Shown here piece after piece: positions 52,809 through 60,893 of a DNA stretch of 64,000 nucleotides. The DNA is taken from contig NZ_CP109027.1 in assembly GCF_036226885.1 (NCBI RefSeq), positions 1,488,001 to 1,552,000 on the forward strand. Direction: 5' to 3'. Source of the DNA: Streptomyces sp. NBC_00663. Lineage in GTDB: Bacteria > Actinomycetota > Actinomycetes > Streptomycetales > Streptomycetaceae. The notes beneath the pieces were generated by a model, which was not told the DNA's origin, did not search any database, and saw nothing but the letters and a program-made list of their open reading frames with translations. Position 1 is the stretch's first letter. Every line of letters begins with the position of its first letter. A program made the translations under genes and the position numbers.

Positions 52809-53555
52809 TCAGTCGTCCGAATCCACGAGGAATCGAGAAGCCGGATTCTGTGGTGTCCGGCGACGGCCCTTGAAGTTGGACACGTCCAGTTCGGATTCGT
52901 CGGCGATTTGGACTGCCTCGGGCTGGACCTCGTGGGGTGCGAATGTGTTGTCCGTGGCGAACTCGTCGGACAGGGGCGAGGCGTTGCTCCCGTCATGGAT
53001 CCTCTTCCATGCCGCCTTTTCCTGGGCCCTCTTCTCCAGGAACTCCGGCGAGAATGGGCGGCGAGAACGGGGCGGCATCGGCGTGCCCTCGGCCTGTGCC
53101 TGCTCGATCGCGGCGATCTCCTCGCGCTGCTTGGTGGCATCGCCGCCGCGCTGCTCGATGATCCCCTGGATCAGCCGCATCGCTGTCGAACGTTCCGTGT
53201 ACTTGTCGGAGGGCTCGACCTCGACCTTGAATGCCGTGGCGCTGTCCAGGCCGAGCAGCTTGGCAATGCGCTCCTGAATGCGGACTGCATTCGCGATGGC
53301 CTTGGGGTCGCCGGACTCGATGGGCTTCCGCAGCGCACGCAGGTACATGTGGAGCGAGTCGATCTGGCGAGCTCGATATTCGTCCGCCTTGGGGTGAACG
53401 CGCTCCTTGATGTACAGCTCCAGCCGCCGCTGAACCGTGGCGAGCGAGACGCCCATCTCCTCGGCAATCTGGCGGTAGCTGAGTCCAGACAGGCTGAGTT
53501 CGTACGCCTCCTGCGCCTGCTTTGCGAAATGTGCTGCTGGCTTTCTCTTCGGCAT
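52809..53555 (-). CDS. terminase small subunit-like HTH protein
   Basis: 248 aa. N-terminal HTH (ELSLSGLSYRQIAEEMGVSLATVQRRLELY, about 20-50), then RARQIDSLHMYLRALRKPIESGDPKAIANAVRIQERIAKLLGLD. This order, a helix-turn-helix followed by a helical segment ending in RIAKLLGLD, is typical of small-terminase-like proteins of actinophages. The acidic C-terminus may contact a large subunit. ATG with AAAGGAGG upstream. No large terminase is present, so any packaging would need a helper phage. A transcription factor is the alternative. Confidence 0.65.
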   Translation of the reverse strand: MPKRKPAAHFAKQAQEAYELSLSGLSYRQIAEEMGVSLATVQRRLELYIKERVHPKADEYRARQIDSLHMYLRALRKPIESGDPKAIANAVRIQERIAKLLGLDSATAFKVEVEPSDKYTERSTAMRLIQGIIEQRGGDATKQREEIAAIEQAQAEGTPMPPRSRRPFSPEFLEKRAQEKAAWKRIHDGSNASPLSDEFATDNTFAPHEVQPEAVQIADESELDVSNFKGRRRTPQNPASRFLVDSDD

Positions 53556-53729
53556 TGCGCCTCCTTTCGTCCCGTAAACGATACGGTGAAAGCGAGTCGC
53601 TCAATGTGTAGGACCGATTCAAGGGGAATAGCGGCTTACGCGGAGGTGAATCGCTCGGTGGGCGTCTGCCGAGAGCTTTTCGGGGCGTTGGGCCGAGGGG
53701 CCGGAGACAGGGCGGCGTGTCGGGAGAAC

Positions 53730-54047
53730 TCAGAGAGAATCGGTTGCCGGGTCGGTCTCGGGGGCGGGGCGGCTGCGGCGGAGGGAGCGGCCGACAACGC
53801 GGCTGAGCGCCCAGCCCTGTGCGCAGGAGTCGAGCGGAGTGCACTCGTCGCAGGCTTGGGTGTGGTTGAACAGGAGCGCCATGGCCGCGTCTGGAGTGAG
53901 ACGGGCTGGTGCGCAGTCTGGACATGCGTAGACCGGGAAGGCGGGGCCGGACTGGCGCTCGATGGCGTACAGCAGGACGGGGGTCTCGGTGAGGGTGTGG
54001 CAGTCCAGGCACATGCGACGTGGGTGCATGTAGGGCACTATAGACAT
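53730..54047 (-). CDS. Cys-rich zinc-ribbon-like element protein, 105 aa
   Basis: CLDCH, CPDC and CDECTPLDSC give three Cys clusters, probably binding one or two zinc ions. Similar small Cys-rich proteins occur in Streptomyces integrative elements. The start is uncertain: ATG 54047 or ATG 54029 (MHPRRMCLDC); neither has a clear RBS, and TATAGT lies close to the second, so a leaderless transcript is possible. Divergent from the GntR gene. Confidence 0.65.
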   Translation of the reverse strand: MSIVPYMHPRRMCLDCHTLTETPVLLYAIERQSGPAFPVYACPDCAPARLTPDAAMALLFNHTQACDECTPLDSCAQGWALSRVVGRSLRRSRPAPETDPATDSL

Positions 54048-54110
54048 GTGGTGGGCACTGCGGAACCCTACGTGTGTCCTTGCAGGTCAGGGGCTGTCTA
54101 GTGTGCAGAC

Positions 54111-54359
54111 ATGAGCGAGCCGGAAGACATCCAGAACCTCGACAGGCGCGGGCCTGAGCTGGTCTACGCGGCCGTGGCCGACGCGGTAGCCGGGCAGATC
54201 GCCCGGGGAGAGCTGCGCCCTGGTGACCGGATCCCTGGCGAGCTGGAGATGGCAGCCACATACGGTGTGGCGCGCATGACCGTGGCCCGTGCTGTGCGGG
54301 AGCTGCGGGAACGTGGCCTGGTCCAGACCGTGCGGGGCAAGGGCACATTCGTTCTCTAG
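54111..54359 (+). CDS. short GntR-family regulator
   Basis: 82 aa, essentially only the GntR winged HTH: LRPGDRIPGELEMAATYGVARMTVARAVRELRERGLVQTVRGKGTFV. No ligand domain, unlike ordinary GntR proteins of about 240 aa; short GntR repressors (KorSA-like) occur in Streptomyces integrative elements. Near attR and facing it. Likely controls element maintenance genes. Confidence 0.88.
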   Translation: MSEPEDIQNLDRRGPELVYAAVADAVAGQIARGELRPGDRIPGELEMAATYGVARMTVARAVRELRERGLVQTVRGKGTFVL

Positions 54360-54433
54360 ACCCCGACTGGACCTCGTGACAGGGCCATGTCAAGGGGCAT
54401 CGCGAGGGGATGGCCGACCCCCGCAAGCCTCTC

Positions 54434-54445
54434 ACCTGCGCAAAC
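54434..54445 (+). repeat. candidate integrase arm site, ACCTGCGCAAAC
   Basis: Right-end copy of the 12-mer at 43711, 14 bp from attR core. Confidence 0.5.
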
Positions 54446-54459
54446 GCCCCGTTGACCCG

Positions 54460-54470
54460 CGTTCTCGTCG
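54460..54470. other. attR core repeat
   Basis: CGTTCTCGTCG, identical to attL. The flanking host side reads TACGT where the element side of attL reads AACGT, which allows attB and attP to be deduced. Confidence 0.85.
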
Positions 54471-55504
54471 TACGTGATGAACAGCGCCGTCTTCGCCCAG
54501 ACCTCCGGCGCCGAGGTGAGCGCGTCGAGGACCTGGGCGATGTACCAGGCGCCGTAATTGGCGGGCCAGTTGGGGTGCTCGGTGAAGGCCTCGGGGGCGA
54601 CGACCCAGGAGATCTGGGGCAGCTTGCCGCCCTTGACATCGGCCCGCAGCTGGTCGAAGTAGCCCTCGCCCTTGGTGTGGTCGGTGCCGGTGCGAGCCTT
54701 GTCGTACAGCGGGTCGCCGGGCTGGGCGTTCCGGTACTGGTTGAAGTACAGCAGTGAGTTGTCGCCGTAGTTGCCACGGTAGGCGTCGTTGATCCAGCCC
54801 CACGAACCGGCCGCGTCGAGGCCGTCGCCGATGTCCTGGTAGATCTTCCAGGAGACGCCCGCCTGCTCCAGACGCTCGGGGTACGTCGTCCAGCCGTAGC
54901 CGACCTCGTCGTTGCCGAGGACGGGGCCGCCGCCCTTGCCGTCGTTGCCGGTGTAACCCGTCCACATGTAGTAGCGGTTGGGGTCGGTCGAGCCGATGAA
55001 TGAGCAGTGGTAGGCGTCGCAGACGGTGAAGGAGTCGGCGAGCGCGTAGTGGAACGGGATGTCCTCACGCGTCAGGTAGGCCATCGTCGTGGAGCCCTTG
55101 GACGGCACCCACTTGTCGTACTTGCCGTTGTCGAAGGCCGCGTGGCCGTCGTTCCAGCCGTGCGGGAGGTCCTGGACGAACGCCATGCCCAGGTCGTCGT
55201 GGTCCGGGTGGAACGGCAGGATCTCCTTGCCGGCGCCGTCCTTCTGGTGCCAGACCGACCGGCCGTTCGCCTGCTTGACGGGTCGCGGGTCCCCGAAGCC
55301 GCGAACACCGCGCAGCGTGCCGAAGTAGTGGTCGAAGGAGCGGTTCTCCTGCATCAGGACGACGATGTGCTCGACGTCCTCGATCGATCCCGTGCGGTGG
55401 TTCGCCGGGAGCGCCGCGGCGCGCTGGATGCTGTTGGACAGGGCGGTGAACGCCGTGGTGGCGCCCGCTACTTGGAGGAATCTGCGCCGATTGACTTCGG
55501 GCAT
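54461..55504 (-). pseudogene. phospholipase C, N-terminal part (gene split by mobile element)
   Basis: 348 codons: a twin-arginine signal (NRRRFLQVAGATTAFTAL), the phospholipase C / acid phosphatase motif MQENRSFDHYFGTLRG (about 51-66), and conserved blocks up to ALFITYDEN, where the element begins. The open frame runs on into element DNA for 34 more residues to a stop at 54356, so a truncated exported protein could still be made. It lacks the DENDGFFDHV end of the active site and the C-terminal domains. Confidence 0.92.
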
Positions 55505-56007
55505 GGGTGAGTCTGCCTCTCATCCAGGGGTGCGGATGGCCGGAACGTGACGGAAGGTGCGCGCAGCGAGTGTTCCAAGAGCACCAAACGTCAGGGAAGG
55601 GTCTGGTGACGCTCATGTGAAAGTCGCCGGTACGCGAGGTGTTCGGGGCGGTCCGGAAGCCGTACGGGCTCGTACAACGTGAACGCCCCCCAGGGTCGCC
55701 TGGCCCTGGAACAGCGCCGGAGGCTGGCCGAGACCCTGACGGACGCGGTGCTGGTGCCCGAGGTCGGTCAGTTCGCGCCGCCCGCGCGGGCCGGGTTGCG
55801 CGCTCCTCGAAGATTTCCGTGAGCCAGTCGAAGACGGTGCTCCCGCGTCCCGCGCGCACGTAGGTCACCAGAGGTTCGCCGGAACATCGGGGCCCCCTTC
55901 TGAACAGGCCCTTCACAGGGCCCCTTCCGTGAGGCGGAAGCCGTATTGCGCCCCCGTGACGCCCTTCCCGACGATGTCGGCAACGCAGACAGACGGGAGC
56001 CGCAACG
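55505..56007. other. 503-bp intergenic region between phospholipase remnant and vanA
   Basis: Holds the promoters of the two divergent genes and the short tautomerase-like fragment at 55679. A second protein-like stretch on the minus strand (TVFDWLTEIFEER, about 55800-55850) abuts it. No intact gene is seen. Confidence 0.5.
55679..55822 (+). pseudogene. possible tautomerase-like gene fragment
   Basis: 47 codons reading GRLALEQRRRLAETLTDAVL and VPEVGQFAPPARAG, which resemble the beginning of Streptomyces tautomerase-family proteins, then an abrupt change to unrelated sequence and a stop. Family tautomerases are usually longer and start with a catalytic Pro, which is missing. Low confidence; called from memory of the family. 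Confidence 0.35.
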
Positions 56008-57081
56008 ATGCCGCACACGACCGCCTTCGCCCGGAACCAGTGGTACGTCGCCGCCTACAGCCATGAGGTGGGGCGCGAGGAGTTGCTGGGCCGCACGATC
56101 CTCGGTGAACCGCTCGTCTTCTACCGGACGGAGGAGGACGGGACGCCGGTCGCGCTCGCCGACCGGTGTGTGCACCGCCGGTACCCGCTGCACGAGAAGC
56201 CCAGCCGGCTCGACGGCGACCGGCTCGTGTGCGGGTACCACGGATTCACGTACGACACGAGCGGCACCTGTGTGTACGTGCCGGGCCAGAAACGTGTTCC
56301 CCGTACGGCGCGGGTCGCCTCCTACCCGATCGTCGAGCAGGACTCGCTGATCTGGGTGTGGATCGGCGACCCGGCGCTCGCCGACGCCGGCACGATCCCG
56401 CGGGCCAGGCACCTCGACTCCCCCGGCTGGGTCACCGTGCGCGGCATGGAGCCCATCGACGCCGACTACGGCCTCCTCGTCGACAACCTCCTCGACCTCT
56501 CCCACGAGACGTATCTGCACGGCGGTTACATCGGGACGCCCGAGGTCGCCGAGACGCCCATCACGACCGAGGTGGACGAGGGTGCGGGGATCGTCAGGGT
56601 GAGCCGGCACATGGACGACGCCGAGTGCCCGCCGTTCTACGCCAGGTCGACCGGGATATCGGGGCGGATCACGCGCTGGCAGGACATCGAGTACCACACG
56701 CCCTGTCTGTATCTGCTGCACAGCCGGGTCGCGCCGGTCGGTGTGGTGCCCGAGGCGGACGGCAGCGACCCGGGCGGCTTCCACACCGAGGTCACCTACG
56801 CCATCACCCCGTCCGAGGACGGCAAGGTGTACGACTTCTGGGCCGTCTCGCGGGACTGGGCGACGGACGACGCCGAGGTCACCGAGTTCCTGCGGAGCAA
56901 CAACCACACCGTCGTCATGCAGGACGTCGACGCGCTCAACCTGCTTCAGCGGACGCTCGGTTCGGAGCGGACGGGGTACCAGGAACTCAGCATCAACATC
57001 GACACCGGCGGCCTCGCCGCCCGCCGTATCCTCGCCCGTCTGGTCGAGGAGGGCGACAAGCCGGTGGAGAAGGCCCTGTGA
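56008..57081 (+). CDS. vanA: vanillate O-demethylase oxygenase (Rieske type)
   Basis: 357 aa. Rieske [2Fe-2S] ligands CVHRRYPL (about 53) and CGYHGFTY (about 74), and the mononuclear iron site in DNLLDLSHETYLH (about 160-172). VanA-type oxygenases demethylate vanillate to protocatechuate and formaldehyde with electrons from VanB. Protocatechuate is the substrate of the pca operon 30 kb away. Related aryl-ether demethylases look alike, so the exact substrate is inferred. GTGA overlap with the next gene. Confidence 0.88.
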   Translation: MPHTTAFARNQWYVAAYSHEVGREELLGRTILGEPLVFYRTEEDGTPVALADRCVHRRYPLHEKPSRLDGDRLVCGYHGFTYDTSGTCVYVPGQKRVPRTARVASYPIVEQDSLIWVWIGDPALADAGTIPRARHLDSPGWVTVRGMEPIDADYGLLVDNLLDLSHETYLHGGYIGTPEVAETPITTEVDEGAGIVRVSRHMDDAECPPFYARSTGISGRITRWQDIEYHTPCLYLLHSRVAPVGVVPEADGSDPGGFHTEVTYAITPSEDGKVYDFWAVSRDWATDDAEVTEFLRSNNHTVVMQDVDALNLLQRTLGSERTGYQELSINIDTGGLAARRILARLVEEGDKPVEKAL

Positions 57082-57251
57082 GCAGCGGACCCACCGGGGA
57101 GATCTACCGCATCGACTGGCTGCCGGGCACCGACGTCCTGCACGGCACCTGTCACTGCGGCCGCGAGCACACCGCGCAGGACCCGATCGAGATGTGGGAG
57201 TGGATGCTCGCCCACCCGCAGGGACACGAGCCACGAGGGAACCGTTCATGA
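57078..57251 (+). CDS. small CxC-containing protein between vanA and vanB, 57 aa
   Basis: EIYRIDWLPGTDVLHGTCHCGREH and MWEWMLAHPQGH: a Cys-His cluster that may bind zinc. Its GTG start overlaps the vanA stop and its stop overlaps the vanB ATG (ATGA), so it is co-translated with both. Not recognised; it may be a chaperone or accessory of the demethylase. Confidence 0.75.
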   Translation: MSSGPTGEIYRIDWLPGTDVLHGTCHCGREHTAQDPIEMWEWMLAHPQGHEPRGNRS

Positions 57252-58186
57252 ACGAGGTGTACGAGGCCGAACTCGTCGTCAGCGACCGGGCGTTCGCCGC
57301 CGACGGGGTAATCGCCCTCACCCTGTCCCACCCGCTCGGCGAGCCGCTCCCGGTCTGGGAGCCCGGCGCCCATGTCGACGTCGTGCTCGGTCCCGGCCTG
57401 GAGCGCCAGTACTCCCTGTGCGGGGACCCCTCCGACCGCACCGCCTGGCGGATAGCCGTGCTGCGCGAGCCGGACGGGCGCGGCGGATCGGCCCTGGTGC
57501 ACGAGCAGTTGGGGCAGGGCGACAAGGTGCGGGTGCGCGGGCCCCGCAACCATTTCGCCCTCAGGCCCGCCGCCCGCTATCGCTTCATCGCGGGCGGCAT
57601 CGGCATCACGCCGATCCTGCCGATGCTGGCGGCGGCGGAGGCGGCGGGTGCGGAGTGGACCCTGCTCTACGGCGGCCGGACGCGGCGATCCATGGCGTTC
57701 ACGGAGGAGTTGAGCCGTTACGGCGATCGCGTCACCGTCGCTCCGCAGGACGAGACCGGTCTGCTGGACCTGCCCTCGGTGCTCGACGCCGTTCCCGAGG
57801 GCACGTTGGTCTACTGCTGCGGTCCCGGGCCGCTGCTCGACGCGGTGGAGGCCCGCTGCCCGGCCGGCTGCCTGCACATGGAGCGGTTCACGCCCAAGGA
57901 GCAACAGGGCGGCAAGAACACGGAGTTCGAGGTGGAGCTGGCGCGGAGCGGTGCGACCGTGACCGTGCCGGCCGATGTCTCGGTGCTCGACGCCGTGCGC
58001 GCCGCCGGTGTGGAGGTGCTGTTCTCCTGCACCGAGGGCACCTGCGGAACCTGTGAGACCGACGTCCTGGACGGCACCCCGGACCACCGGGACTCGGTGC
58101 TCACCGACGAGGAGCAGGAGGCCGGGGAGACGATGATGATCTGTGTGTCCCGGTGCCGGGGGCGCCGGCTGGTCCTCGACCTGTAG
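57248..58186 (+). CDS. vanB: vanillate O-demethylase reductase
   Basis: 312 aa. FMN/NAD oxidoreductase (RQYSLCGDPSD, then FIAGGIGITPILPML, then YCCGPGPLLDAV) with a C-terminal plant-type [2Fe-2S] ferredoxin, CTEGTCGTCETDVLDG. Supplies electrons to VanA. The 3' end overlaps the convergent IclR gene by 86 bp. Confidence 0.92.
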   Translation: MNEVYEAELVVSDRAFAADGVIALTLSHPLGEPLPVWEPGAHVDVVLGPGLERQYSLCGDPSDRTAWRIAVLREPDGRGGSALVHEQLGQGDKVRVRGPRNHFALRPAARYRFIAGGIGITPILPMLAAAEAAGAEWTLLYGGRTRRSMAFTEELSRYGDRVTVAPQDETGLLDLPSVLDAVPEGTLVYCCGPGPLLDAVEARCPAGCLHMERFTPKEQQGGKNTEFEVELARSGATVTVPADVSVLDAVRAAGVEVLFSCTEGTCGTCETDVLDGTPDHRDSVLTDEEQEAGETMMICVSRCRGRRLVLDL

Positions 58187-58967
58187 CCGCGGCCCCCGTG
58201 GCCATCCGCAGGTCCGCCTCGATCCCGGCGACCGTGTCCAGGAGATGCGGCAGCAGGTCGCGGCGGACGGAGGCCACGGTGTTGCGGCTGGCGTGCACCG
58301 GGATGTTCACGGCCGCCACCACCTCGCCGTCCCGGTCGCGCACCGGGGCGGCGACCGAACGCAGCCCCTCCTCCAGCTCCTGGTCGACGACGGCGTATCC
58401 CTGGCCCCGCACCCGGTCGAGTTCGGCGCGCAGCAGTTCGGCGGAGACGATCGTGCGCGGGGTCAGCGCGCGCAGGTCGGCACGGGAGAGCGCCAACTCA
58501 CGTTGCTCCTCCGCGAGATGGGCGAGAATCACCCGGCCCACCGATGTCACGTGGGCGGGGAAGCGGGTGCCGACCGTGATCGCCGCCGTCATGATGCGGC
58601 GGGCGGGCACCCTGGCGACGTACACGATCTCGTCGCCGTCGAGGACGCACAGGGACGACGACTCCCGGGTGCGCTCGACCAGTCGCTCCAAGTGCGGTTC
58701 GGCGATCTGCGCCAGGGAGAAGCCGGCGAGATAGGAGTAGCCGAGTTCCAGGACGCGCGGGGTGAGCCGGAAGGTGCGGCCGTCGGCGTGGACGTATCCG
58801 AGGTCGGCCAGGGTGAGCAGGAAGCGGCGGGCCGCCGCGCGGGTCAGTGCGCAGGCCCGGGCGACCTCGCTGAGCGTCAGTTCCGGGTGGTCGGCGTCGA
58901 ACGCGCGGATGACGGCGAGGCCGCGTTCGAGGGAGCGGACGAAATGAGGTGCTCGGGCGGCAGGCAT
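58101..58967 (-). CDS. IclR-family transcriptional regulator
   Basis: 288 aa. N-terminal winged HTH (LTLSEVARACALTRAAARRFLLTLADLGYV) and the IclR effector domain (VTSVGRVILAHL, QGYAVVDQELEEGLRSVAAPV). Resembles PcaR/PobR-type activators or repressors of aromatic catabolism. ATG with GGAGG upstream. It is divergent from the ABC importer and convergent with vanB, so it could control either. The Pro/Ser-rich C-terminus overlaps vanB. Confidence 0.92.
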   Translation of the reverse strand: MPAARAPHFVRSLERGLAVIRAFDADHPELTLSEVARACALTRAAARRFLLTLADLGYVHADGRTFRLTPRVLELGYSYLAGFSLAQIAEPHLERLVERTRESSSLCVLDGDEIVYVARVPARRIMTAAITVGTRFPAHVTSVGRVILAHLAEEQRELALSRADLRALTPRTIVSAELLRAELDRVRGQGYAVVDQELEEGLRSVAAPVRDRDGEVVAAVNIPVHASRNTVASVRRDLLPHLLDTVAGIEADLRMATGAAATGRGPAGAPGTGTHRSSSSPRPPAPRR

Positions 58968-59030
58968 CGTCGCCTCCAGAGGACGCGCGAGAGCGCCGGG
59001 CCGCGCGGGCCGGACACACTCGTCACCAAG

Positions 59031-59047
59031 TGTCAACAATATTGTCA
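59031..59047. promoter_or_regulatory. dyad around ACAATATTGT, candidate IclR site
   Basis: TGTCAACAATATTGTCA in the divergent region between the IclR gene and the ABC importer; perfect 10-bp palindromic centre in otherwise GC-rich DNA. Confidence 0.5.
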
Positions 59048-59101
59048 GCCAAGGGGATTGACCCCGGCGGCCAAAGACTCTACTTTCGCGCAGTGCACCA
59101 C

Positions 59102-59118
59102 TGTGCGCCATGCGCACA
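59102..59118. promoter_or_regulatory. dyad TGTGCG-CCATG-CGCACA
   Basis: Perfect 6-bp inverted repeat 37 bp before the substrate-binding protein start; second candidate operator of the divergent region. Confidence 0.45.
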
Positions 59119-59154
59119 ACCTGTCGGAACAACGAAGTCTGCACAGGAGGAGCC

Positions 59155-60123
59155 ATGCGTCGTCTGCTCGCCGCCGTCGCGGTCGGAGCATTCCTGGTCA
59201 CCGTGACGGCCTGTGGCTCGTCCGATGGCTCGGATTCGTCGGACAGTTCGTCGTCCGGCGGCACCACCAAGGTCAAGCTCGGGGTCATCCCGATCGTCGA
59301 TGTCGCCCCGCTGTATCTGGGCCAGAAGAAGGGCTTCTTCAAGAAGCAGGGCCTGGAACTGGAGATGACGCTCGCGCAGGGCGGCGCGGCCATCGTGCCC
59401 GCCGTCGCCAGCGGTCAGTACCAGTTCGGCTTCTCCAACTCGACCTCGCTGATGGTCGCCCAGTCCAACAACGTGCCCGTGAAGGTCGTCACCAACGGCA
59501 TCGCCTCAACGGGCGTGCAGGGCAAGGACTTCGGTGCACTGGTCGTCAAGGGCGACAGCTCGCTGAAGACGGCCGACCAGCTGGAGGGCAAGAAGGTCGC
59601 GATCAACACCCTGAAGAACATCAACGAGACGGCGGTGCGCGCGTCGGTGCGCAAGGCGGGCGGTGACCCGGACAAGGTCAAGTTCGTCGAGCTGGCCTTC
59701 GACCAGATGCCGGCGGCCCTCGACAGCGGGCAGATCGACGCCGCGATGGTGGTGGAGCCTGCGCTGGCCACGGTGAAGAGCCAGGGCGGCCGGGAGATCG
59801 CTTCGCCGCTGGTCGACGTCGCCCCGAACCTGACGGTGGCGATGTACTTCACCTCCACGTCGTACGAGACCCAACACCCGGACGTGGTCAAGAAGTTCAG
59901 GGCCGCCGCGGCCGAGTCGCTCGCCTATGCCGACGCCCACCCGGACGAGGCCCGCGAGATCGTCACCACGTACACGAAGATCCCGGCGGCCGTGCTGGCG
60001 AAGGTGACCCTGCCGGCCTGGCCCGCCGACCCCGACCGTGCCTCGCTCGACGCGCTGGCGAAGCTCGGCCAGGCGGACGGCCTCTTCAAGACCGCCCCCG
60101 ACCTGGACAAGCTGCTGCCGTGA
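59155..60123 (+). CDS. NitT/TauT-type ABC transporter substrate-binding lipoprotein
   Basis: 322 aa. Lipoprotein signal with lipobox VTACGS, a Ser/Asp-rich linker, then an SsuA/NMT1-like domain (LGVIPIVDVAPLYLGQKKGFF, GGAAIVPAVASGQYQFGF, FDQMPAALDSGQIDAAMV). Binds a small organic anion or aromatic outside the membrane. ATG with AGGAGG upstream. GTGA overlap with the first permease. The divergent IclR gene suggests an aromatic substrate, by inference. Confidence 0.9.
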   Translation: MRRLLAAVAVGAFLVTVTACGSSDGSDSSDSSSSGGTTKVKLGVIPIVDVAPLYLGQKKGFFKKQGLELEMTLAQGGAAIVPAVASGQYQFGFSNSTSLMVAQSNNVPVKVVTNGIASTGVQGKDFGALVVKGDSSLKTADQLEGKKVAINTLKNINETAVRASVRKAGGDPDKVKFVELAFDQMPAALDSGQIDAAMVVEPALATVKSQGGREIASPLVDVAPNLTVAMYFTSTSYETQHPDVVKKFRAAAAESLAYADAHPDEAREIVTTYTKIPAAVLAKVTLPAWPADPDRASLDALAKLGQADGLFKTAPDLDKLLP

Positions 60124-60893
60124 AGGGACTGAACCTCGCACTCGGCGCCGCCGGGCTCGCGGTCTTCCTCGCCCTGGGCGAGGTCGTGCCGCGGCTCGGC
60201 CTCGTCAAGGAGGCCTACTTCCCGCCCGCCAGCCGTATCGCCGACGCCCTGGCCGACGAGTTCACCGACGACGCCTTCTGGACCGCGCTCGGCGACACCC
60301 TCACCGGCTGGGCGCTCGGTCTGCTGATCGCCTCCGGCGCCGGCATCGTGGCGGGCATCCTCATCTCGGTGGTCCCGTATCTGCGGGAGGCGACGGCGTC
60401 CACGATCGAGTTCCTGCGCCCGATCCCGTCGGTGGCGCTGATCCCGCTCGCCGTGCTGCTGTACGGCACCGAACTCACCTCGGTGCTCATCCTCGTCGTG
60501 TACGCCTCGTTCTGGCAGGTGCTGGTCCAGGTCCTGTACGGCGTCCAGGACGTCGACCCGGTCGCCGAGGAGACGGCGCGGTCGTACGGTCTCGGCACCT
60601 GGGCCCGGGTCCGCCATGTGCTGTGGCCGACCGCGCTGCCGTACATCATGACCGGCGTGCGGCTCGCGGCGGCGGTGGCCCTGATCCTCGCCGTGACCGC
60701 CGAACTCGTCATCGGGGCACCAGGGTTGGGGCAGCGGATCGCGGTCGCGCAGAACTCCCAGGCGGTACCGGAGATGTACGCTCTCGTCGTGGTCACCGGC
60801 CTGCTGGGCCTGCTCATCAACGTGGGTGCCCGCGCGGTTGAGCGGCGGGCGCTGGCCTGGCACCAGTCGGTGCGCGGGGAGGTGGCGGTGTGA
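60120..60893 (+). CDS. ABC transporter permease (NitT/TauT type), first
   Basis: 257 aa with about six helices and the EAA-loop ARSYGLGTWARVRHVLWPTALPYIMTG near the C-terminus, the site that docks the ATPase. GTG start overlapping the upstream stop (GTGA) and GTGA overlap with the second permease. Confidence 0.9.
   Translation: MKGLNLALGAAGLAVFLALGEVVPRLGLVKEAYFPPASRIADALADEFTDDAFWTALGDTLTGWALGLLIASGAGIVAGILISVVPYLREATASTIEFLRPIPSVALIPLAVLLYGTELTSVLILVVYASFWQVLVQVLYGVQDVDPVAEETARSYGLGTWARVRHVLWPTALPYIMTGVRLAAAVALILAVTAELVIGAPGLGQRIAVAQNSQAVPEMYALVVVTGLLGLLINVGARAVERRALAWHQSVRGEVAV

Larger units (their letters stand above)
43255..54470. mobile_element. integrated element of about 11.2 kb inserted in a phospholipase C gene (candidate phage satellite)
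   Basis: Bounded by direct repeats CGTTCTCGTCG (43255-43265 and 54460-54470); excision would give an 11,205-bp circle and restore the host gene in frame. It carries a tyrosine integrase, a prim-pol/RepA replication protein, an HNH protein, a terminase-small-subunit-like protein, small unknown genes, a GntR regulator and several strong hairpins. No FtsK/Tra-type translocase, relaxase, capsid, portal or large terminase is seen. Base composition is visibly less GC-rich than the flanks. The replication and packaging-like genes without virion genes fit a phage satellite; a non-conjugative integrative plasmid is the alternative. Confidence 0.9.

Noticed and set aside
43255..54470. Actinomycete integrative and conjugative element
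   Set aside because: No FtsK/TraB-type translocase, spread protein or relaxase is seen, though the short GntR and prim-pol proteins are shared with such elements.
52993..55068. 691-codon minus-strand frame across the right end of the element
   Set aside because: It passes through attR, the GntR gene and the phospholipase in the wrong phase; Ser/Thr/Arg/Pro composition of a shadow.
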